Shown: in pieces, positions 1 to 6,080 of the stretch
How positions within the stretch are numbered: the stretch's first letter is position 1
How the letters are laid out: each line of letters starts with the position of its first letter
Assembly (NCBI GenBank): GCA_017459225.1
Contig: JAFUDL010000315.1
Coordinates: forward strand, 1-8,936
Reading direction: 5' to 3'
Length of the DNA stretch: 8,936 nucleotides
Source of the DNA: Kiritimatiellia bacterium
Lineage (GTDB): Bacteria; Verrucomicrobiota; Kiritimatiellia; RFP12; UBA1067
The notes under the pieces: model-generated
Told to the model about the DNA's origin: nothing
The model's input: the letters and a program-made list of their open reading frames with translations, nothing else
Databases searched by the model: none
Program-made: the position numbers and the translations under genes

Positions 1-696
1 GGGAAGTGTGCGTAGAGATTCATAGATCCATGCGAAGACGCCGCCGATGGCAGTGTATGCCGAAACCGTGCGATGCGCGGCGACGTGCCAGAGGTCGCTC
101 CAGCTCACCTCGGTCGTGCACACCACCCACGCCGCCGCGCCGGCGACGCTGATTATCCAGATGAAGACGTATGAGAAGAGCCTGCCGTACTCCTCCACGT
201 CGGGCTGCGTCTGCATGAGCGAACGCATCGTGAAGCAGCAGTGGAAACACCAGGTGAACCCCACGGCGAAGAGCCATGCCCAGGCGCACGGAAGCGGCGA
301 CACGAACGCGCGGGTGACGAGCGCGGCCAGCGCCACAAGCATCGTGTAGAACGGGAAGAAGTACGGAGCGAGGGTGATGAGAACGTTAGACTTGGAGAGC
401 GTGACGGAGCCGCCCTTCACGCCAACCTTCAGGCGCGAGACGCGTGCGCCGAAGAGGAGCCCCCACACGGCGTGCGTCAGCTCGTGGCCCAGCACGTAGA
501 GACGCACCGGCACGGGAAGCACCAGAAGAAGGACGAGGCACAGCGCGAAGCCGGCAATGCCGGCGACGATCCCCACAGGAAGAAAGGCGTCGGGCGGCGC
601 CGGAATGAGGCACATCACGTCGACAAACGCGCGCGTGACCGCCCATGCGAACGGCAGACCTGCAAGCGCAAGCATGAATCTCAGCAGGTTCGCCAT
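1..696 (-). CDS. M50-like membrane zinc metallopeptidase, C-terminus cut by window edge
   Basis: This frame stays open from an ATG at 694-696 to the left edge, giving at least 232 residues with no stop. It is very hydrophobic, with likely membrane segments near residues 4-27, 40-68, 105-130, 138-157 and 172-192. The sequence LGHELTHAVWG (69-79) holds a HExxH zinc site (H71, E72, H75) at the end of a membrane segment. Downstream come GGSVTLSKSN (95-104), LAPYFFPFY (109-117) and QTQPD (162-166), where D166 could be the third zinc ligand. This layout fits intramembrane M50/M50B-type peptidases. Site-2-type family members cleave membrane proteins within or near the bilayer; the substrate here is unknown. 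It lies 30 bases after the FtsB-like gene in the same frame and is probably co-transcribed with it. No Shine-Dalgarno is seen; a GTG at 712-714 would add six residues. The protease-like assignment is fairly sure; the exact family is less so. Confidence 0.8.
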   Translation of the reverse strand, partial: MANLLRFMLALAGLPFAWAVTRAFVDVMCLIPAPPDAFLPVGIVAGIAGFALCLVLLLVLPVPVRLYVLGHELTHAVWGLLFGARVSRLKVGVKGGSVTLSKSNVLITLAPYFFPFYTMLVALAALVTRAFVSPLPCAWAWLFAVGFTWCFHCCFTMRSLMQTQPDVEEYGRLFSYVFIWIISVAGAAAWVVCTTEVSWSDLWHVAAHRTVSAYTAIGGVFAWIYESLRTLP

Positions 697-726
697 GGGC
701 TGCGGCAGAGGCACTGCGGCGACGGA

Positions 727-1011
727 CTAGTCGTCAAACACAAACACCAGCTCGCCGGGGAACACCCGGCGGTTCTGGCGCGCGAGCGTCTCCACGAACT
801 CGCGATCGGTGTTGAAGCGGTTCTGCTTCGTCTTGATCTCCGCGATCTCGGCGCGCTTCTCGTCGATGCGCCGCATGATTCGCTCCTTCTCCATCATTAG
901 ATCGCGTGCGTGGCGGTACTTGGGATATGCGATCACCACCGTGGCCGCCACTATGGTCACGAACGCCACCACAAAGAGGATTTTACAGCTGTTTGCCAGA
1001 TACTTGTTCAT
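727..1011 (-). CDS. FtsB/DivIC-like septum formation initiator protein
   Basis: This 94-residue protein has a short cytoplasmic N-terminus, one membrane helix at about 10-29, a charged heptad-like coiled coil at about 33-66, and a C-terminal block FVETLARQNRRVFPGELVF (72-90). The helix, coiled coil and closing AR...PGE.V pattern are those of the FtsB/DivIC family (PF04977 type). FtsB/DivIC are bitopic divisome proteins that pair with FtsL and FtsQ/DivIB to activate septal wall synthesis. The length is normal for the family. The ATG at 1009-1011 has no Shine-Dalgarno close by, but a strong promoter lies just upstream, so the mRNA may be almost leaderless. The M50-like peptidase follows after 30 bases. 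FtsB cannot be told from DivIC or another small coiled-coil membrane protein by reading alone, so no symbol is given. Confidence 0.8.
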   Translation of the reverse strand: MNKYLANSCKILFVVAFVTIVAATVVIAYPKYRHARDLMMEKERIMRRIDEKRAEIAEIKTKQNRFNTDREFVETLARQNRRVFPGELVFVFDD

Positions 1012-1014
1012 TGC

Positions 1015-1051
1015 GGTGTATATTTTATGATTATTTCCCTGCCGATGTCAA
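1015..1051 (-). promoter_or_regulatory. Sigma70-type promoter of the FtsB-like/M50 operon
   Basis: Read on the minus strand, a perfect -35 box TTGACA (1051-1046) is followed after 18 bases by TAAAAT (1027-1022), one mismatch from TATAAT. The expected start of transcription is near 1015, only about four bases before the ATG at 1011-1009. This fits the absence of a Shine-Dalgarno for that gene and suggests nearly leaderless translation. The -35 box sits inside the spacer region of the opposite-strand promoter, so polymerase binding to the two should compete. Confidence 0.7.
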
Positions 1052-1058
1052 GGCGATT

Positions 1059-1074
1059 TGGTATAATTTATGCG
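1059..1074 (+). promoter_or_regulatory. Extended -10 promoter of the lipoprotein-hisC operon
   Basis: A perfect TATAAT (1062-1067) is preceded by TG one base upstream (1059-1060), which makes an extended -10 element. No good -35 box is seen at 16-18 bases, which extended -10 promoters tolerate. The predicted transcription start is near 1074 and the ATG is at 1077, leaving a leader of only about three bases. No Shine-Dalgarno is present, which agrees with leaderless initiation. Confidence 0.65.
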
Positions 1075-1076
1075 CC

Positions 1077-1649
1077 ATGGAAAAATCACCTTTCAGAAAG
1101 TCCCTTGGGACGGTCTTCGCAACGTCAGCGGCGGCGCTCCTAATGCTCGCCGCGGGGTGCTATTCGCTGGAGACGGCGCCCTTCCCGTCCGAAGCCAACG
1201 CGCGCTTCCGCCTGCACGCCGCCTCCGGCGAGCCAGTGGAGCACATAGTCGTGGCAAACGACGGATGGTATCTCTTCAACGCCTGGCCGCTCGCGAGCGG
1301 CAACCCCAACGTGAACTCCTGGTTCCCGTTCCGGCTATTCAGCAACTGCGTGAACGAGAACATACTTCAGGACCGCCTCACGCACTACGCCGACACGCTC
1401 GGCTACACGGTCTCGGACCTCGTGCTCCTCAGCGACGAGCAGGTGTTCCTCTCGATTCCCGGCACGGAGCTGCCCGTGCCAATCCCCTACATCCTCACCT
1501 ACCGCCGCAAACAGTTCTCCGCCGTGCTTGTGAAGCCCACCGGCACGGAGTCGGACGACCCTGACGCCCCGGAGGCCGCCAAGCGCCGGCGCATCTCGCG
1601 CGAGATGCGCGACCGTCTCAAGCAAATCCCAGACGGAGACGCGAAATGA
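1077..1649 (+). CDS. Lipoprotein of unknown family, paralogue of the next gene
   Basis: This 190-residue protein starts with a lipoprotein signal peptide: basic residues (K3, R7, K8), a hydrophobic stretch, and the lipobox LAAGC (24-28) with C28 as the lipidated cysteine. It should therefore be exported and anchored to a membrane. The mature part holds GWYLF (63-67), PLASGNP (71-77), FSN (88-90) and SAVLV (148-152). All of these recur in the same order in the next gene, so the two are paralogues. The C-terminus (about 156-190) is charged and probably disordered. The ATG at 1077 was chosen because the signal peptide begins there; the same frame is open further upstream, but those codons overlap the promoter. 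I do not recognise the family and propose no activity. The stop overlaps the next start (ATGA). Confidence 0.85.
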   Translation: MEKSPFRKSLGTVFATSAAALLMLAAGCYSLETAPFPSEANARFRLHAASGEPVEHIVVANDGWYLFNAWPLASGNPNVNSWFPFRLFSNCVNENILQDRLTHYADTLGYTVSDLVLLSDEQVFLSIPGTELPVPIPYILTYRRKQFSAVLVKPTGTESDDPDAPEAAKRRRISREMRDRLKQIPDGDAK

Positions 1650-2065
1650 AATTCACACTCCCCATCTTCGCCGCCATCATCGCCCTGGCATGCGGCTGCA
1701 CCACCATCAACTCCACCACCGCCTTCAACGGCGTGAAGGTTGACGGCTCGCGAACGCCCGTCGAGACCGTGGAGGTGGAGAATTCCGGCTGGTTTCTCTT
1801 CACATGCATCCCGATCGCCAGCGGCAACCCCTCGCGTCCAAACGCCTTCTCGTGCAAGTGGTTCTCCAACACCGTCAAGCTCAAGAACAACATCAACGTC
1901 CTCCACGAGCGCATGAAGGAGCGCGGGGTGGAAGAGGTCTCGAACCTCACCAGCCACTGCGATGACGAGAAGTACCTCGTCTTCCTGCTCGCCCGCCGCT
2001 CATACCACACCAGCGCCGTGCTGCTTGCACCCGAACCCAAAACCTCCAGCAAGAACGTGAAATGA
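1646..2065 (+). CDS. Small lipoprotein of unknown family, second paralogue
   Basis: This 139-residue protein has a short signal peptide ending in the lipobox LACGC (14-18), with C18 as the lipidation site. Its core matches the preceding lipoprotein: GWFLF (48-52), PIASGNP (56-62), FSN (73-75) and SAVLL (123-127), with the same order and roughly the same spacing. It lacks the charged C-terminal tail of its neighbour and the IPGTELPVPIP segment. Its ATG overlaps the stop of the upstream gene (ATGA at 1646-1649), and its own stop overlaps the hisC start in the same way (2062-2065). This implies one mRNA with coupled translation. Its role is unknown. The pair could form a heteromeric envelope complex, but nothing in the sequence proves this. 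Confidence 0.85.
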   Translation: MKFTLPIFAAIIALACGCTTINSTTAFNGVKVDGSRTPVETVEVENSGWFLFTCIPIASGNPSRPNAFSCKWFSNTVKLKNNINVLHERMKERGVEEVSNLTSHCDDEKYLVFLLARRSYHTSAVLLAPEPKTSSKNVK

Positions 2066-3120
2066 GAATCGCAAAGTCCGTACAGTCCCTCGTTCCCTAC
2101 ACTCCCGGCGAGCAGCCGAAGGCGAAGAGCGTCATCAAGCTCAACACGAACGAGAATCCATACCCTCCTTCGCCGCTGATCGAAAAGGTCCTCGCCTCGT
2201 TCGACCTCGACCGTCTGCGCCGCTATCCCGATCCCGTCTTCCTCGAGCTGCGCGAGAAGATCGCCGAAGTCTACCGCACCTCGCCTTCCCGCGTCTTCGT
2301 GGGCAACGGATCGGATGAAGTGCTCACGCTGGCCGCACGTGCATTTGTGGACGACGACGAATCCCTGGGCTCCTTCGATCCAAGCTACTCGCTCTACAAG
2401 ACGCTCGCCGCGATCCGCAACGTCCCGTTCGTGCCCTCCCCGCTCGCGGACGACTTCTCGTGGGCCGAGCCCGTCACGCGCGGCCCCGACGGCCGCCCCG
2501 TAGCGCTCTTTCTTCTCACGAACCCCAACGCCCCCACCTCAATACTCTATCCGCCAGAGCAGGTGCAGGCGTTCGCGCGTTCGTTCCCCGGGGTGGTGAT
2601 CGTCGACGAGGCATACGGCGACTTCGCCTCGTCCAGCTGCGTGCCGCTTGCCGCCGATCCCTCCAACGCCAACGTCATCGTGATGCGCACGCTCTCCAAG
2701 AGCTACTCGCTCGCCGGCCTGCGCCTCGGTTTCTGCATTGGCCCGGAAGCCCTCATCGAGGCGCTCTACAAGGTGAAGGACTCCTACAACGTGGACGCCC
2801 TTGCGCAGGCGTGCGCCCTCGCCGCGCTCTCCGACCAGCCCTGGATGCGCCGCAACACCTCGAAGGTGCTGAAGACGCGCGAAGAGACGGCCGCCGAGCT
2901 GCGCCGCCGCGGATGGGACGTTCCGCCGTCGCAGTCGAACTTCCTCTTCGCCCGCCCCGCGCACCGTCCCGCCAACGAGATCTTCGAGGCCCTTCGCAAG
3001 CGCAACATCTTCGTGCGCTACTTCCCTGGCCCCCGCACCGGTGACCGCCTGCGCATCTCGGTGGGCACAGACGCCGACATGGCCTCCCTCCTCGCCGCCC
3101 TTCAGGAACTCGACGCCTGA
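2062..3120 (+). CDS. hisC: Histidinol-phosphate aminotransferase
   Basis: This 352-residue protein is a PLP-dependent class I/II aminotransferase of the HisC group. It converts imidazole-acetol phosphate and glutamate into histidinol phosphate and 2-oxoglutarate, a late step of cytoplasmic histidine synthesis. Landmarks are the N-terminal NTNENPYPPSP (28-38), VGNGSDE for cofactor phosphate binding (near 80-86), TNPNAPT (153-159) with N154, VDEAYGDF (181-188) with D182 and Y185, and TLSKSYSLAGLRLGF (210-224) with the Schiff-base lysine K213. The substrate carboxylate arginine is R331 in LRISVGT. The length is normal and no key residue is missing. No other his gene is in the window. It overlaps the second lipoprotein by four bases, an unusual partner for hisC. 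Some HisC-like enzymes also act on aromatic amino acids, so specificity is inferred. Confidence 0.93.
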   Translation: MRIAKSVQSLVPYTPGEQPKAKSVIKLNTNENPYPPSPLIEKVLASFDLDRLRRYPDPVFLELREKIAEVYRTSPSRVFVGNGSDEVLTLAARAFVDDDESLGSFDPSYSLYKTLAAIRNVPFVPSPLADDFSWAEPVTRGPDGRPVALFLLTNPNAPTSILYPPEQVQAFARSFPGVVIVDEAYGDFASSSCVPLAADPSNANVIVMRTLSKSYSLAGLRLGFCIGPEALIEALYKVKDSYNVDALAQACALAALSDQPWMRRNTSKVLKTREETAAELRRRGWDVPPSQSNFLFARPAHRPANEIFEALRKRNIFVRYFPGPRTGDRLRISVGTDADMASLLAALQELDA

Positions 3121-3156
3121 CGCCCCAGTTTCCAAATTCAGCGTCGCGGTTTGTGG

Positions 3157-3192
3157 TTGCGTCTGAGGCGAGTTTGGATTATACTATAGCGC
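3157..3192 (+). promoter_or_regulatory. Sigma70-type promoter of the YegP-like gene
   Basis: TTGCGT (3157-3162) and TATACT (3180-3185) are separated by exactly 17 bases, giving a plausible -35/-10 pair with a predicted start near 3192. The resulting leader is about 62 bases. It ends in a Shine-Dalgarno, unlike the two near-leaderless promoters further left. The intergenic region is clearly more AT-rich than the flanking genes. Confidence 0.6.
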
Positions 3193-3240
3193 GGCGACGG
3201 TGAGTGCCGTCTGCCGCATCGTCAAAGAATACAGCAAAAC

Positions 3241-3245
3241 AGGAG
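3241..3245 (+). promoter_or_regulatory. Ribosome binding site deciding the YegP-like start
   Basis: AGGAG stands eight bases before the ATG at 3254. It supports this start over an in-frame GTG at 3200, which has no such site and lies very close to the predicted transcription start. Confidence 0.8.
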
Positions 3246-3253
3246 AAAATCTC

Positions 3254-3631
3254 ATGGGCAAGTTTGAAGTCAAGACGTCCGCGAAAGGCGTGTCGTTCAA
3301 CCTTCTCGCCACCAACGGACAGGTAGTCGCCTCGTCGCAGGTCTACAAGAGCCTGCGCTCGGCCAAGCTCGGCATCGCGTCCGTCGCAAAGAACGCGCCG
3401 ATCGCGGAGATCGAGGACCAGACCGCTGAGAAGTTCGAGAAGAAGTCCATGCCGAAGTTCGAAGTCTACACCGACAAGGCCGGCAAGACCCGCTTCCGCC
3501 TCAAGGCGAAGAACGGTCAGATCATCGCCGTCGGCGAGGCCTATGAGACGCAGAAGGCCTGCCTGGCCGGCGTGGCGTCCGTGAAGAAGAACGCCGTCGA
3601 CGCCAAGGTCGTGGCCGCCGAGGCCAAGTAG
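3254..3631 (+). CDS. YegP-like protein with two DUF1508 repeats
   Basis: This 125-residue protein consists of two repeats of about 50-57 residues. The first runs from KFEVKTSAKG to about residue 58, and the second starts at KFEVYTDKAGKTRFR. Each has the pattern KFEV-x-F-x-L-x-A-x-NGQ-(VI)-(IV)-A, then a segment with Y, and ends in G(I/V)ASV(A/K)KNA. This tandem arrangement is that of the UPF0339/YegP family (DUF1508), small cytoplasmic proteins of unknown function. The lysine-rich composition suggests a basic, soluble protein, possibly abundant given its own promoter and strong ribosome binding site. There is no signal peptide. It stands alone between hisC (same strand) and rph (opposite strand), and its stop is only 11 bases from the rph stop. 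The fold assignment is firm; the role is unknown. Confidence 0.88.
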   Translation: MGKFEVKTSAKGVSFNLLATNGQVVASSQVYKSLRSAKLGIASVAKNAPIAEIEDQTAEKFEKKSMPKFEVYTDKAGKTRFRLKAKNGQIIAVGEAYETQKACLAGVASVKKNAVDAKVVAAEAK

Positions 3632-3642
3632 GCGATCCTCCG

Positions 3643-4353
3643 CTACTTCATCAGCGCGAATATGCGCTTGAGTCCCTTGCGCGCCAACGCACGAAGCGCG
3701 TCAAGGGACTCTTCTGTAAACGGCTTGTGCTCGGCGGTGCCCTGCAGCTCCACGTAGCGCCCGTCGTCCGTCATCACCACGTTCAGATCCACCTCGGCCG
3801 TCGAATCGTGCGCATAGTCCAGGTCGAGCGTTGGCCTGCCGTTGCAGACGCCCACCGAGACCGCCGCAACGCGGTGCACGATTGGGTTTTCGGCGATCGC
3901 CCCGCTTGCCATCAGCTTCGCCACAGCGTCCTGCAGCGCCACCATGCCACCGGTTATTGACGCACAGCGCGTGCCGCCGTCCGCCTGCAGCACGTCGCAG
4001 TCGATCGTGATCTGCCTCTCGCCGAGCTTCGCCATGTCCACCGCCGCGCGCAGCGAGCGCCCGATGAGGCGCTGAATCTCGGTGGAACGCGCGTCCTGCT
4101 TCAGTTTCTTGATGTCGCGCTCCTTTCGTCCGCCGCCCGTGGAGGATGGCAGCATCGAATACTCCGCCGTCACCCAGCCCACGCCCTTGTCCTTGAGAAA
4201 CGGCGGCACCTTCTCCTCCACGCTCGCCGTGCAGAGCACCCATGTGTCGCCCCACTTCACGAGAACGCTTCCCGCAGCGTGCTTCGTGAAGCCGCGCACG
4301 AACTCTATGCTGCGCAGCTGATCGCTCCTGCGCTCCGTTGCCTTTGCTGCCAT
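3643..4353 (-). CDS. rph: Ribonuclease PH
   Basis: This 236-residue protein matches bacterial RNase PH along its whole length (family about 238). RNase PH is a phosphate-dependent 3'-5' exoribonuclease, acting in the cytoplasm as a hexamer, that trims tRNA precursors and some structured RNAs. Landmarks are VRGFTKHAAGSVLVKWGDT (19-37), AEYSMLP (63-69), RSTEIQRLIGRSLRA (89-103), DCDVLQADGGTR (118-129) with the phosphate-binding T128-R129, and the acidic block D183...E187-V-D189 probably involved in metal binding. R89 corresponds to the conserved phosphate-binding arginine before the EIQRLIGR helix. The loop after MLPSST reads GGGRKERD, a variation in a variable place. A strong Shine-Dalgarno precedes the ATG. 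The gene starts four bases after the stop of the GH99-like gene, so it is probably the last gene of that operon. Confidence 0.95.
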   Translation of the reverse strand: MAAKATERRSDQLRSIEFVRGFTKHAAGSVLVKWGDTWVLCTASVEEKVPPFLKDKGVGWVTAEYSMLPSSTGGGRKERDIKKLKQDARSTEIQRLIGRSLRAAVDMAKLGERQITIDCDVLQADGGTRCASITGGMVALQDAVAKLMASGAIAENPIVHRVAAVSVGVCNGRPTLDLDYAHDSTAEVDLNVVMTDDGRYVELQGTAEHKPFTEESLDALRALARKGLKRIFALMK

Positions 4354-4357
4354 GATC

Positions 4358-6067
4358 TTACTTCCTTTCCTGGCCTTTGTACACGTAATTGAGACGTCCT
4401 AGCGGCGCAGCGTCGCCATGGTCGTAGAAGTCCATGACTGTCCTGACTGCGCTTCTGCTGTCGGCTACCTTGAACCACAAAGTGAAATCGCGCCCGCCGA
4501 TTCCAAGCACGGCGCGCGGAATTGTCATTGACATCGTATCGCCGGCGACGCGGCACGGAACCTTCACGCCTGGCACGTTCGCGCACGCCAGGCTCTCGCC
4601 GCGTTCCTTCACCTTCGCAAGCGTCGTCGTTCCATCGGCACTGAACACATTGTTCGCCACAAAGCCATATCCTCTTCCGCCGTCAGTGTTCAGATAGAGC
4701 TTCATCCACGTGCCTTCGCGGTCCTTCACATCGATCGGCTTCCCGGCCTTGACGCGCACATGCAGATTCTTCGCGTCGTGCCACATCTCGATGCGCCTTA
4801 TGGCGTTTCGCTGCGTGCGGTTTTCATACGTGCGTCCATAGCCGGGAGCGCTGCGCGCGAAGTCGCCGTCGGGGAAATTGTCGTACACGGCGGGCGCGGA
4901 GCTGGCGGCGTGGACAGGGTGCGCAGCCGATCCCTTGTAGCGGCGCACGTAGCCGACCAGCTGCATGAAATAGCTGTCGCCGTATCCGCCGCGCATCATC
5001 TCGATGTCGCGGCTGTATTCGTAGTTCGCACAGTCCACGAACATTATCGGCCGGTCCGGACGTCCCTTCCAGCGCCCCATGATCCATTCGTTCCACCCGG
5101 TCACTAGCACGACGGGCGGATCCATCTTCAGCGCATGCTCGAACTGCTCCGCGAAATTCCATCCCCAGAGCCATGCGCCGGGCTTGGGATCGTTCGCACC
5201 GTTGTGGAAGGCGCGTCCGCAGTTGCCCTTCTCGCCGTACATCGCGGAGTCGCCGAACCTCAGCTGCGGGTGCTGCGCCACCGATACGTTCATCACCTCC
5301 GGCTCGCCGCGCGAGTTCTTGAACACGCGCTGCGGACGCGTGAAGTCCATCCACGGCCAACCGTCGACCTTCCCTCCCTCGTTCGGCCACTGTGACGCCC
5401 TGAACGTGAAGAACTCCTTCGCCTCCTCGGAGCATTCGTTCCTCTTCGCGATGATGAGCGGCTTCCCCTCGAAGATGAACCACACGTCGCGGCAGTATCC
5501 CGTCCTGTAGATGGCATTGTAGATCCTCTGCACCGTCTTGCCCGAGGCCGTGTTCGTGTAGAACATCACCTTCGGCACCCTCCATCCTGCATCGTGGTAT
5601 CCCTGCAGAACGCGCATCACCAGCTTGACGTTGTGCTCGTAGATGACGGCGTTCGTAGTGTCGAAGAAGAGGAAATCAACGCCCGCCTGCGTCAGCAGCT
5701 TCATGTGCCTGCGCACCACCCACTCGTCGCTTGAGTAGTAGTAGCCGTAGAACGGCTCGCCCCAGTGATGGTATACGCCATGGCCGCCCCACACTGGACT
5801 ATCCGGCTTGTATCCGGCCCTTGGATCGGCGGCGAGGATCTTTGAGACGTCGTACGGCCCCTTCTTCCCGTGCTCGCCGCACCAGAGGAAGTAGAATATG
5901 CCGACCTGGCGCCCTGCACGCGGCGCCTGCACCGCAGCAGTGCCTGGCTCAGGAACGGCACGCCCAAGCGCGTCGACTGCCATGAGCGCGCCGCCCGTAT
6001 CCGCCGCGAAGGACGGCGACAGCGACGCGACGCACGCGGCAAGAAGAACACCATGCAGATTCTTCAT
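4358..6067 (-). CDS. Secreted GH71/GH99-like protein with C-terminal CBM9-like domain
   Basis: This 569-residue protein starts with a signal peptide (positive N-terminus, hydrophobic core LLAACVASL, likely cleavage after SFA at about residue 21). Residues about 53-380 look like a GH71/GH99-type barrel: VGIFYFLWCGEHG (55-67), GVYHHWGEPFYGYYYSSDEW (97-116), AGVDFLFFDTTNA (128-140), WLWGWN (299-304), LVTGWNEW (321-328), and the closing YSRDIE...GGYGDSYFMQLVGYVRRYKG. D136 and E327 are the acidic candidates for substrate binding or catalysis. Residues about 395-565 resemble a CBM9/DOMON-like beta-sandwich found in carbohydrate-binding proteins (for example WMKLYLNTDGGRGYGF). The ATG at 6067 was preferred because GAGGGG lies seven bases upstream and the signal peptide begins there; an in-frame ATG at 6082 overlapping the previous stop would add five residues. 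It probably acts on a glycan outside the cytoplasm. The substrate cannot be read. Confidence 0.85.
   Translation of the reverse strand: MKNLHGVLLAACVASLSPSFAADTGGALMAVDALGRAVPEPGTAAVQAPRAGRQVGIFYFLWCGEHGKKGPYDVSKILAADPRAGYKPDSPVWGGHGVYHHWGEPFYGYYYSSDEWVVRRHMKLLTQAGVDFLFFDTTNAVIYEHNVKLVMRVLQGYHDAGWRVPKVMFYTNTASGKTVQRIYNAIYRTGYCRDVWFIFEGKPLIIAKRNECSEEAKEFFTFRASQWPNEGGKVDGWPWMDFTRPQRVFKNSRGEPEVMNVSVAQHPQLRFGDSAMYGEKGNCGRAFHNGANDPKPGAWLWGWNFAEQFEHALKMDPPVVLVTGWNEWIMGRWKGRPDRPIMFVDCANYEYSRDIEMMRGGYGDSYFMQLVGYVRRYKGSAAHPVHAASSAPAVYDNFPDGDFARSAPGYGRTYENRTQRNAIRRIEMWHDAKNLHVRVKAGKPIDVKDREGTWMKLYLNTDGGRGYGFVANNVFSADGTTTLAKVKERGESLACANVPGVKVPCRVAGDTMSMTIPRAVLGIGGRDFTLWFKVADSRSAVRTVMDFYDHGDAAPLGRLNYVYKGQERK
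4361..4366 (-). promoter_or_regulatory. rph ribosome binding site inside the end of the upstream gene
   Basis: On the minus strand, AGGAAG (4366-4361) stands seven bases before the rph ATG. It overlaps the last two sense codons (Arg, Lys) of the upstream glycosidase-like gene, whose TAA stop follows immediately at 4360-4358. This arrangement favours co-transcription and translational coupling. Confidence 0.75.
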
Positions 6068-6074
6068 CGTATCG

Positions 6075-6080
6075 CCCCTC
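6075..6080 (-). promoter_or_regulatory. Ribosome binding site of the GH99-like gene
   Basis: GAGGGG (6080-6075, minus strand) lies seven bases before the ATG at 6067-6065. It overlaps the TGA stop (6081-6079) of the upstream large gene, so translation of the two is likely coupled. Confidence 0.65.

Noticed and set aside
241..900. Plus-strand open frame of 219 codons
   Set aside because: It lies antisense to the M50-like and FtsB-like genes, its product is highly charged without any domain pattern, and the opposite strand holds clear motifs.
906..1076. Upstream in-frame extension of the first lipoprotein
   Set aside because: It would run over the promoter region and the opposite-strand gene and would bury the signal peptide.
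3131..3177. Inverted repeat CCAAATTC / GAGTTTGG after hisC as a terminator
   Set aside because: Only eight pairs including one G-T, a loop of about 30 bases, no T-run, and it overlaps the promoter of the next gene.
3655..3668. GCGC-6-GCGC mini-hairpin near the rph 3' end
   Set aside because: Four-pair stem inside coding sequence with no T-run, too weak to count as a terminator.
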